Of a stretch of DNA of 64,000 nucleotides, positions 57,034-64,000 are shown one piece after another. Position 1 is the first letter of the stretch. Every line of letters begins with the position of its first letter. Position numbers and translations under genes: made by a program. The notes under the pieces were generated by a model. The model was not told the origin of the DNA. It saw only the letters and a program-made list of their open reading frames with translations, and did not search any database. The DNA is from Bacteroides sp. 214 (lineage in GTDB: Bacteria > Bacteroidota > Bacteroidia > Bacteroidales > Bacteroidaceae), in contig NZ_QVML01000008.1 of assembly GCF_010501015.1 (NCBI RefSeq), positions 1 through 64,000 on the forward strand. Direction: 5' to 3'.

Positions 57034-58526
57034 AAAATGTGTATTTCGTAGGTTCCGGTAAGCTTACATTCGAACTTATCGAGAAGATTATTAATGAAAA
57101 CCTGAAGTTAGAACTAGCTCCCGAAGCAAAGTTCCGCATTGAGCGATGCCGTGAGTATTTAGATCAAAAAATAGAAGAATCGGACAAACCATTGTACGGT
57201 ATTACTACTGGCTTCGGCTCATTGTGCAATCGTAATATTTCGTTGGACGAGCTTAGCACGCTGCAAGAAAACTTAGTGAAAAGCCATGCGTGTAGTGTAG
57301 GTGATGAGTTGCAGCCGGTTATTATAAAACTAATGATGCTGTTGAAAGCACATGCCTTGTCGTTAGGACATAGCGGTGTACAAGTAATTACTGTGCAACG
57401 TATCATTGATTTTTTCAACAACGATGTGATGCCTATTGTGTACGATCGTGGCTCACTTGGTGCTTCGGGTGACCTTGCTCCGCTTGCCAATCTCTTCTTG
57501 CCGCTTATTGGTGTAGGTGATGTGTACTATAAAGGACAAAAGCGTGAAGCGATGAGTGTACTCGATGAGTTTGGCTGGGAACCTGTGAAGCTAAAAAGCA
57601 AGGAAGGTCTTGCGCTGCTTAATGGTACTCAGTTTATGAGTGCAAACGGTGTTTTTGCGTTGCTCAAAGCATTCCGTCTCTCCAAGAAGGCCGACCTTAT
57701 TGCTGCTCTTTCCTTAGAAGCATTCGATGGTAGGCTGGATCCGTTTATGGATTGTATTCACCAAGTTCGTCCGCACAAAGGACAAATTACCACAGCAGAG
57801 AATTTCCGCAAGTTATTGGAGGGTAGTGAACTAATCGTTCGTGAGAAAGCACACGTACAAGATCCGTACTCGTTCCGCTGCATTCCGCAAGTACATGGTG
57901 CTACCAAAGATGCTATAAACTACGTGGCATCTGTGTTGCTTACCGAAATCAATTCCGTAACCGATAATCCTACTATCTTCCCCGACGAAGATTTAATTAT
58001 CTCCGGTGGGAACTTCCACGGACAGCCATTGGCAATCTCCTATGACTTCCTGGCTATTGCTTTGGCAGAGCTTGGTAATATCTCCGAACGCCGTGTGGCA
58101 CAACTAATCATGGGATTGCGGGGGTTGCCCGAGTTCTTGTGTGCTAATCCGGGGTTAAATTCCGGATTTATGATTCCGCAATATACAGCTGCTTCTATGG
58201 TAAACCAAAATAAAATGTACTGCTTTGCTACTTCCAGTGATTCCATCGTTTCGTCTAACGGACAAGAAGACCACGTAAGTATGGGTGCTAATTCGGCAGT
58301 AAAGCTATTCAAGATTATGAATAACCTTGATCACATCTTTGCCATTGAATTGATGAATGCTGCGCAAGGGATTGACTTCAGACGACCTGCCCGCACATCG
58401 TCACTGCTTGAACGTTTCCTGAATGAATATCGTAAAGAAGTGCCTTTTGTGAAAGATGATATTGTGATGTATAAAGAAATACATAAAACTGTTGCATTCC
58501 TGAATCGCACGAAATTTGATTATTGA
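57030..58526 (+). CDS. hutH: Histidine ammonia-lyase
   Basis: 498 residues. It deaminates histidine to urocanate, the first step of the pathway. The MIO prosthetic group forms from Ala145-Ser146-Gly147 in GSLGASGDLAPLANLF. GITTGFGSLCNRNIS near residue 55 carries the catalytic tyrosine region, and FHGQPLAISYDFLAI and SSDSIVSSNGQEDHVSMGAN are typical. It is the last gene of the operon, and its start overlaps the fchA stop (ATGA). Confidence 0.97.
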   Translation: MKNVYFVGSGKLTFELIEKIINENLKLELAPEAKFRIERCREYLDQKIEESDKPLYGITTGFGSLCNRNISLDELSTLQENLVKSHACSVGDELQPVIIKLMMLLKAHALSLGHSGVQVITVQRIIDFFNNDVMPIVYDRGSLGASGDLAPLANLFLPLIGVGDVYYKGQKREAMSVLDEFGWEPVKLKSKEGLALLNGTQFMSANGVFALLKAFRLSKKADLIAALSLEAFDGRLDPFMDCIHQVRPHKGQITTAENFRKLLEGSELIVREKAHVQDPYSFRCIPQVHGATKDAINYVASVLLTEINSVTDNPTIFPDEDLIISGGNFHGQPLAISYDFLAIALAELGNISERRVAQLIMGLRGLPEFLCANPGLNSGFMIPQYTAASMVNQNKMYCFATSSDSIVSSNGQEDHVSMGANSAVKLFKIMNNLDHIFAIELMNAAQGIDFRRPARTSSLLERFLNEYRKEVPFVKDDIVMYKEIHKTVAFLNRTKFDY

Positions 58527-58550
58527 TTGAGAGTCAACGCTATATAAGTA

Positions 58551-58591
58551 AGAGCGTTAGTGTGCTGTGAAAAGGCTACTGACGCTCTTTC
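58551..58591 (+). terminator. Terminator of the hut operon
   Basis: AGAGCGTTAGT (58551-58561) pairs with ACTGACGCTCT (58578-58588), eleven pairs with one G-U. Only a short T-run follows. It lies 24 bases after the hutH stop and just before copy B of the repeat element. Confidence 0.65.
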
Positions 58592-58642
58592 CTATTTTAG
58601 CCCAATAGGCTATATACACTCCAGATGCAGTTTTGCAAAATA

Positions 58643-58732
58643 GGTCTTCACCTTCATATATCGCTGTAACTGCTTAAACACAAGTAAGTTGCGTGTGAAG
58701 ACCCTCTCTTTTATCCTTCACAGGGTCTTCAC
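58643..58732. other. Three-strand alternative hairpin in repeat copy B
   Basis: GGTCTTCAC (58643-58651), GTGAAGACCC (58695-58704) and GGGTCTTCAC (58723-58732). The spacings of 43 and 18 bases equal those of copy A, although the intervening bases differ at many places. Confidence 0.7.
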
Positions 58733-58766
58733 GGCTAATTTTCTGACTGCTTTTGTGTTAAAAAAT

Positions 58767-58854
58767 CACTGAGAAACAGATCGAAAATCAGTCAGAAGTG
58801 AAGCAAAAATCAGTCAAAAGTGAAGCAAAAATCAGTCAAAAAAATAGATTGCTT
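58767..58854. repeat. 22-bp tandem repeats, first family, copy B
   Basis: Units at 58767 (CACTGAGAAACAG), 58789 (CAGTCAGAAGTGAAGC), 58811 (CAGTCAAAAGTGAAGC) and 58833 (CAGTCAAAAAAATAG), exactly 22 bp apart. The second and third differ at one base only. Confidence 0.85.
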
Positions 58855-58872
58855 AAAGTACTTATTCAAATG

Positions 58873-59004
58873 CCATAGTTTCATCTCCTGTCAGCCATAG
58901 TCTCATGCTCCGTCAACCATAGGCTCATACTCCGTCAGCCTATAGCTGATGCCCCTTCATCCATAAGCACACACCCGCTCGTCTATAGATTGATTCCGCA
59001 AAAA
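58873..59004. repeat. 22-bp tandem repeats, second family, copy B
   Basis: Units at 58873, 58895, 58917, 58939, 58961 and 58983, exactly 22 bp apart. The first three begin CCATAG, the fourth CCTATAG, the fifth CCATAAG, the last CTATAG. Most units end in CTCCGTCAG or a variant of it. Confidence 0.85.
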
Positions 59005-59375
59005 GTTTGTCTTTTCTAGTTCCGATTCCTTTTCAGCAAGCATTAGGCTAAAAATATTTTATTATGGCATTGTGTCGATAATATAAATATCTTTGAACGA
59101 AACAGCTTTATTACCTTTATTATCAATAGTTTATAGCTTTTTGGTTGCTTTCGTTTTCTTTGTTATATTTTCGATTTTTGTCTTTTTGTACTAAAAAACA
59201 TTGTTTTTACTAAAAAAGTTAATAGTTTTGTGAAGCAAACAGAAAACATCATGCGATAAAATTAGTAAGTATTCCTGTTTACTATGGCGTAAGAAGTTGC
59301 ACCACATTATCCTGAAGTTTTTGGATATTAATAAGTTACAATCTTTTTTTTATAAACTATTAAAAAACACATTTT
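59005..59375 (+). promoter_or_regulatory. Upstream region and promoters of the second susC
   Basis: Two Bacteroidetes-type promoters are seen. The nearer has ATTG (59200-59203), a 19-bp spacer and TAGTTTTG (59223-59230), giving a leader of about 140 bases. The other has TATCTTTG at 59088-59095 without a clear -33 box, giving a leader of about 275 bases. No gene is seen in this stretch. The long leader leaves room for post-transcriptional control. Confidence 0.6.
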
Positions 59376-62300
59376 ATGGAACTAAAAAAAATCGTCAAGA
59401 AGGCGACAGCGACTCTTTTCCTGAGTTTGTTTAGTCTTATTGCTTTTGCTCAAAATCTGACGGTTACCGGTCTTGTAAAAGATGCATTCGGTGATCCTGT
59501 AATTGGGGCAAATGTAAGAGTAGAAGGAACAACAGTAGGTACTATTACCGATATTAATGGTAATTATACCGTTCAGGCTCCTTCAAATGGCAAACTCCAT
59601 TTTTCATTTATTGGGTATGTTTCTCAAACAATTTCTGTAAATAACCAACAGGTTATCAATGTTATTCTTAAAGAAGACACTGAAGTGTTGGACGAAGTAG
59701 TAGTAATTGGTTATGGTACAGTAAGAAAGAAAGACCTTACTGGTGCCGTAGCATCAGTTAGTGGCAAGGATTTGATTGCTAATCCGGTTACTGACGTAAC
59801 ACAGGCTCTTCAAGGACATCTTCCCGGAGTAAGCGTATTGTCGCAAGATGGTCGCCCTGGTGGAAATGTTTCTATTAAGGTACGTGGAGGAGGTTCTATT
59901 ACTCAAAGTAATGAACCGATTTTTATCGTTGATGGTTTCCCTGTAAACAATATCTCGGAAATCCCTGCTGATCAAATAGAGAGTATCGATGTGTTGAAAG
60001 ATGCCTCTTCTACTGCTATTTATGGTGCTCGCGGTGCTAATGGTGTAATCCTTGTAACTACGAAAAGTGCAAAAGAAGAAAAAGTTTCTGTATCCTATAA
60101 TGGCTATGTTCAATTTAAGTCTGCAGCCAGTGAACTGAATGCAATGACAGACGCCCAGGACTATGTGTCGTGGACATGGGGATATGGTGGCTTGTTATCG
60201 GTTGCTAATGAAAAAGTAGGAGAAGACTTCTTTGGTTTAGGAAATCACGCAGATGCCGCAGCAAACTGGGAGAAATACGGGAAGATGAAAACGCATAACT
60301 ATACCGATGATTTGCTTCGCTCTACTGTATCTCATTCTCATAACCTTACAGTATCTGGTGGGTCGGAGAAAACGAAACTTGTTTTTGGTGTAAATTATAT
60401 CAATGACGAAGGACTTCGTATTAATTCTGGCTATGATCGCTGGAATGCTTCATTGAAGGTTTCACAGGAAATAAGAAAGAACATGAAAATGGGTATTGAT
60501 GTAAGATATACACAATATTCTGTGAACGGTAAAAATGACATGGGCGAATTAGCAACTGCATACAGATATCGTCCGCTCGAACCACTGGGAGATGGTACCA
60601 GCTACGGTGCTTTTGGTAATGGTAGTGCTTATGTTGATGTTAATCAAAATGTTGTTGAGAAAGTTAAGGATCGTATTCAAGAATATCAATATAGAAATAT
60701 CAGAGGACAATTCACATTTAACTGGGAAATCATTAAAGGATTAACCTTAAATGAAGAATTGGGCTTGCGTAGCAATTTTGCTGACGAGAAATATTGGGAG
60801 AATGGCTATGCAGGTGCTGATAAATATGCTAAGCTAACACAAAAGAATGGTTGGAGCATGCGTAATGCAGTGACTTTAAATTATCAGGTAAATGGCTTGG
60901 GCGATAATCATAGTCTAAATCTATTGGCTGGTCAGGAAGTTGTTCAATCAAATCAAGATCAAATGTGGATATATGGTGCAGGATATCCTGACTCATTTGG
61001 ATTCAAAGAAGGTTTTGGTTTGATAACCGTGACTAACCCTGATAAAGGTAGAGATGAACGTGGAAATACAATAGGTACACCTTCAAGAACATTGTCGTGG
61101 TTTGGACGTGCCAACTATACATTGTTGGATCGTTATTTGTTTACAGCTACCTTCCGTGCTGATGGTTCTACTAAATTTGCACCTAACAATCGTTGGGGAT
61201 ATTTCCCTGCTGCTGCTGTAGCATGGCGTATATCCGATGAAGCTTTCATGGAAAACACCAAAGAGTGGTTAGATAACTTGAAATTAAGACTTTCTTATGG
61301 TCAGTCTGGAGCAGATAATATTGGATCTCACCTTTGGAAAGATACATGGTCATTGAGCTCTGCACAGGTAAGTGGTATTGTTGAAACTACCTACAAGCCG
61401 GGAACTTTGCTTCCTAATCCTGATTTGAAATGGGAAACAACTGTATCTCGTAATATTGGTATTGATTTTGGATTCTTAAACCGGATAAACGGATCATTGG
61501 AAATCTATTATAACTCCAATAAAGACTTGTTGGTAAGAACTCCTGTTGATGCAACTACCGGATATTCGTACCAGTTCCAAAATGTGGGCGAAACCTCAAA
61601 TAAGGGTATTGAACTATCATTGAGCGCAGTCTTGGTGAAGAGCAAAGATTTCAATTTGAAGGCATCGTTGAACTATAACTACAATGTGAATAACATAGAA
61701 AACCTTGCAGAAGGACTTGTTACGGAATATGGTAATGGAGTATTTGGATCTACCATGAAGGTGCCTACTAATGAGTTCCAATTAATCGTGGGTCGCCCTG
61801 TTGGAACATTGTTTAGCCATGTAAATTTAGGTTATTATCAATTGAGCGACTTTGATTATGCGAATGGTGTATATACTTTGAAATCGGGTGTAGCTGATTT
61901 CCCATTGGCTTTGAATACATACTATGGAAAAGATAAATTCAATGTTCCTGCCGGACAGAAGGCGTTCCCGGGAAGTTTGAAAGTTGCTACCGATGCAGAC
62001 GGTAATGCTATTCTGAAGAAATTTGATATGGCTCCAAAGCATACGGGAGGTTTCTCATTGAGTGGTAATTATAAGAGTATTGACTTTAGTGCTAACTTTG
62101 CATATCAAATTGGCGGACATATTTATAATGCACAAGCTATGAACGACTTTTTTGGAAATAAAGAAACCAATTTGGGTGCAAATCACTATGCTTACTTTGC
62201 CGATTCTTACAGAACATGGGAAGTTGCCGGAGGCCAATTAACCTATTATTCTGACCCAGAAAATCTAGCTCGTATAAATGCAAATGCAAAATATGCATTA

Positions 62301-62597
62301 CCAACATTTGAATATGCAACTGTATTAGATAACTGGATTGAAGATGCCTCTTATCTACGTCTTAATACATTGACAGTGGGCTATACTTTCCCCAAAACAT
62401 GGGTAAAAAAGGCTGCTATGCAAAACTTACGTGTTTACGCTACGGCCGGTAACTTATTCTGCTTAACAGGATATTCAGGTCTTGATCCGGAAGTTAACAC
62501 AAATCCATCAAGAGGTGACTTCCCAACTCCTGGTATTGATATGAGTGCTTATCCACGCGCACGTACATTTACGTTTGGTCTTAATGTAACATTTTAA
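59376..62597 (+). CDS. SusC/RagA-family TonB-dependent outer membrane transporter (second)
   Basis: 1073 residues. Signal peptide (to about residue 25, ending IAFAQ), carboxypeptidase-regulatory-like domain (VTGLVKDAFGDPVIGANV, FSFIGYVSQTISV), TonB-box region VLDEVVVIGYGTVRKKDLTGAV, plug with LQGHLPGVSVLSQDGRPG and DASSTAIYGARGANGVILVTT, and a barrel ending ARTFTFGLNVTF. It is closer to the family consensus than the first SusC. It pairs with the SusD-like gene 21 bp downstream. The substrate is unknown and no enzyme or regulator for it lies in the window. Confidence 0.95.
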   Translation: MELKKIVKKATATLFLSLFSLIAFAQNLTVTGLVKDAFGDPVIGANVRVEGTTVGTITDINGNYTVQAPSNGKLHFSFIGYVSQTISVNNQQVINVILKEDTEVLDEVVVIGYGTVRKKDLTGAVASVSGKDLIANPVTDVTQALQGHLPGVSVLSQDGRPGGNVSIKVRGGGSITQSNEPIFIVDGFPVNNISEIPADQIESIDVLKDASSTAIYGARGANGVILVTTKSAKEEKVSVSYNGYVQFKSAASELNAMTDAQDYVSWTWGYGGLLSVANEKVGEDFFGLGNHADAAANWEKYGKMKTHNYTDDLLRSTVSHSHNLTVSGGSEKTKLVFGVNYINDEGLRINSGYDRWNASLKVSQEIRKNMKMGIDVRYTQYSVNGKNDMGELATAYRYRPLEPLGDGTSYGAFGNGSAYVDVNQNVVEKVKDRIQEYQYRNIRGQFTFNWEIIKGLTLNEELGLRSNFADEKYWENGYAGADKYAKLTQKNGWSMRNAVTLNYQVNGLGDNHSLNLLAGQEVVQSNQDQMWIYGAGYPDSFGFKEGFGLITVTNPDKGRDERGNTIGTPSRTLSWFGRANYTLLDRYLFTATFRADGSTKFAPNNRWGYFPAAAVAWRISDEAFMENTKEWLDNLKLRLSYGQSGADNIGSHLWKDTWSLSSAQVSGIVETTYKPGTLLPNPDLKWETTVSRNIGIDFGFLNRINGSLEIYYNSNKDLLVRTPVDATTGYSYQFQNVGETSNKGIELSLSAVLVKSKDFNLKASLNYNYNVNNIENLAEGLVTEYGNGVFGSTMKVPTNEFQLIVGRPVGTLFSHVNLGYYQLSDFDYANGVYTLKSGVADFPLALNTYYGKDKFNVPAGQKAFPGSLKVATDADGNAILKKFDMAPKHTGGFSLSGNYKSIDFSANFAYQIGGHIYNAQAMNDFFGNKETNLGANHYAYFADSYRTWEVAGGQLTYYSDPENLARINANAKYALPTFEYATVLDNWIEDASYLRLNTLTVGYTFPKTWVKKAAMQNLRVYATAGNLFCLTGYSGLDPEVNTNPSRGDFPTPGIDMSAYPRARTFTFGLNVTF

Positions 62598-62618
62598 TTG
62601 ATTCTTAAAAATACTAAT

Positions 62619-64000
62619 ATGAAAAAGAAATTAATATATTCGTTATTGGCTGCTTGTATGATGTTTACAGGCACGTCTTGTCGCGATTTTCTCGAAGTGT
62701 CTTCTCCTTCGGTTGTTGATGCGGGTTTCGTTTATTCAGAATTAACCAATGCGGAGACCGCAATGGTTGGTCTGCGTGAACAATGGCGTTCGTGTACAGC
62801 AAGCCATACTTTTGCTAATGGTGCTTTTTATGCGCTGGATGGTCCTGGATCAGACTTGGAAAGACATCCGGAACCAACAACATCACAGATAGAAAGACAC
62901 TTGCCGGAAGGTTTTTGGAAGAATGGTACTGCAACTTCAGCAAGTACTCCCTCTATTGATTTTAATACATATAAAAATGTATATACAGCTCTTTATTCTG
63001 TAATTGCTTTGGCAAACAATGCGATTACTGCTATAGAAAATCGTGCTGACTACAATGAAATGGTTGCATCTAAAACACAATCCATGTGGGGATTCTATTA
63101 TGGACAAGCTGTAGCTCTACGTGCCGCTTCGTATCATGACCTTATCCGTTATTATGGTGATGTTCCTTATTTGACTTATGGTGGTGCCAACTTTGAAAGT
63201 CTGACACCTCGCGATGTGATATATGAAGGTGAAATTGAAAAATTGAAGCTGGTTGAACCGTTGATGTATCGTCCGGGCGATAAAGATGAGAATGGTGCTG
63301 TTGTAGGAAAAGGAGTTCCTACCCGTACTTTTGTTCAAGGATTAATTGGTAGAATGTGTGTATTCGCAGGTGGTTATTCTACTCGCCGTAATGATATCGC
63401 CTATACGGACTCAGAAGGAAATGCGCTTTCGTTCGATAAAATAGGCTCTGATAATAATAATGCATTTTATGGACGCAGAACAGATTATCGTAAATTCTTT
63501 GAAACTGCTAAAACATATTTGGATGCTGCTGTAGCCACTCCAGGAAGTTCTGTGAAATTCCATATCACAGACCCACGTTTAGCAGAATCAACAGGCCGTG
63601 CGTTTGGTAATCCTTACCAATACTTCTTCCAACAGATGATAAACAATGCCCCTACAGAAGCATATGCCGACGAATCAATTTATGAAATTCCGATGACAAG
63701 AGGTTCGTCTAACGAACGTCCTTATTCTTCGGGTCGTGTATCCAGTGGAGGTAATAATGACCACCCAACCAAAAACTACGGACAGGTTCGTATGCAACCG
63801 GTTTATTACTACGACTGGTTTGATAATAATGACATGCGTCGTGACGTAACAATTACCGCTACCGGAAGCACAGGTAAAGGTGAAGAGAAACTGATTCCTT
63901 GGGGGCAAGGTAACGTAGCTAACGCAGGTGGCTTGTGCTTGAATAAATGGGATGATAACCGTGACCCGGCTCCTCATATTATTAAAGCTCGTCAATCGGG
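62619..64000 (+). CDS. SusD/RagB-family lipoprotein, cut by the window end
   Basis: The frame is open from ATG at 62619 to the end of the window (460 codons, no stop). The signal peptide has a lipobox ending TGTSC (Cys21). Family traits: YGQAVALRAASYHDLIRYYGDVP near residue 165 (the pieces AVALRAASYHDLIRYYGD and VPYLTYGG), RGSSNERPY and KWDDNRDPAPH further on. It is the partner of the SusC just upstream. The C-terminus lies outside the window. Confidence 0.93.
   Translation, partial: MKKKLIYSLLAACMMFTGTSCRDFLEVSSPSVVDAGFVYSELTNAETAMVGLREQWRSCTASHTFANGAFYALDGPGSDLERHPEPTTSQIERHLPEGFWKNGTATSASTPSIDFNTYKNVYTALYSVIALANNAITAIENRADYNEMVASKTQSMWGFYYGQAVALRAASYHDLIRYYGDVPYLTYGGANFESLTPRDVIYEGEIEKLKLVEPLMYRPGDKDENGAVVGKGVPTRTFVQGLIGRMCVFAGGYSTRRNDIAYTDSEGNALSFDKIGSDNNNAFYGRRTDYRKFFETAKTYLDAAVATPGSSVKFHITDPRLAESTGRAFGNPYQYFFQQMINNAPTEAYADESIYEIPMTRGSSNERPYSSGRVSSGGNNDHPTKNYGQVRMQPVYYYDWFDNNDMRRDVTITATGSTGKGEEKLIPWGQGNVANAGGLCLNKWDDNRDPAPHIIKARQS

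Larger units (their letters stand above)
58613..59004. repeat. Composite intergenic repeat element, copy B
   Basis: Same architecture as copy A: left block 58613-58745 (starting TATACACTCCAGATG, colinear with 28452-28584), first 22-bp array 58767-58854, second 22-bp array 58873-59004. It is somewhat longer than copy A because each array has one more unit. It lies after the hut operon terminator and about 370 bp before the second susC. No protein-coding character. Confidence 0.85.

Overview
The window is chromosomal DNA from a member of the Bacteroidetes, most likely order Bacteroidales. Support: two SusC/SusD pairs, a one-piece hybrid two-component regulator, TAnnTTTG-type -7 promoter boxes, the long form of urocanate hydratase, zinc-free L36 and S14, and ribosomal proteins that read like Bacteroides/Porphyromonas proteins. 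Genus cannot be fixed from sequence alone. No tRNA, rRNA, insertion sequence, phage gene or CRISPR array was seen.

Layout. 1-2.9 kb: four tandem, nearly identical small secreted proteins and a fifth, different one. 3.1-15 kb: a glycan-utilisation locus (SusC, SusD, GH29 alpha-L-fucosidase, a degenerate LytM-like protein) with a convergent hybrid two-component regulator; the DNA in front of susC is a duplicate of the DNA in front of the tandem cluster. 15-21.8 kb: a tripartite RND efflux operon divergent from an AraC-type regulator. 21.9-28.4 kb: rubredoxin (reverse strand), then an apparent operon of a hybrid histidine kinase with a degenerate receiver, a calcium-type P-ATPase, a HAD hydrolase and RibF. 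28.4-28.8 kb: copy A of an intergenic repeat element. 28.8-30.2 kb: a HEAT-repeat secreted protein and a DUF3467 protein. 30.2-48.4 kb: the str, S10, spc and alpha ribosomal clusters fused into one run (rpsL to rplQ), without tuf or adk, closed by a strong terminator. 48.4-52.1 kb: three poorly known secreted or membrane proteins and a membrane-anchored MutS-like ATPase. 52.2-58.5 kb: a complete histidine-degradation operon hutU-ftcD-hutI-fchA-hutH. 58.6-59 kb: copy B of the repeat element. 59.4-64 kb: a second SusC/SusD pair, the SusD cut by the window edge.

How the genes work together. The first SusC/SusD pair should import an oligosaccharide at the outer membrane, the fucosidase trims fucose, and the hybrid regulator probably senses the released sugar. 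The hut operon turns histidine into glutamate, ammonia and one-carbon-loaded tetrahydrofolate. The ribosomal run supplies most of the translation machinery plus SecY, methionine aminopeptidase, IF-1 and the RNA polymerase alpha subunit.

The most unusual object is the intergenic element at about 28452-28819 and 58613-59004. Both copies have a colinear left block in which one GTGAAGACC strand can pair either with an upstream or with a downstream GGTCTTCAC strand at conserved distances (43 and 18 bases). The left block is followed by two different families of 22-bp tandem repeats. It encodes no protein, lies at the 3' ends of genes, and is the best candidate here for an undescribed system.
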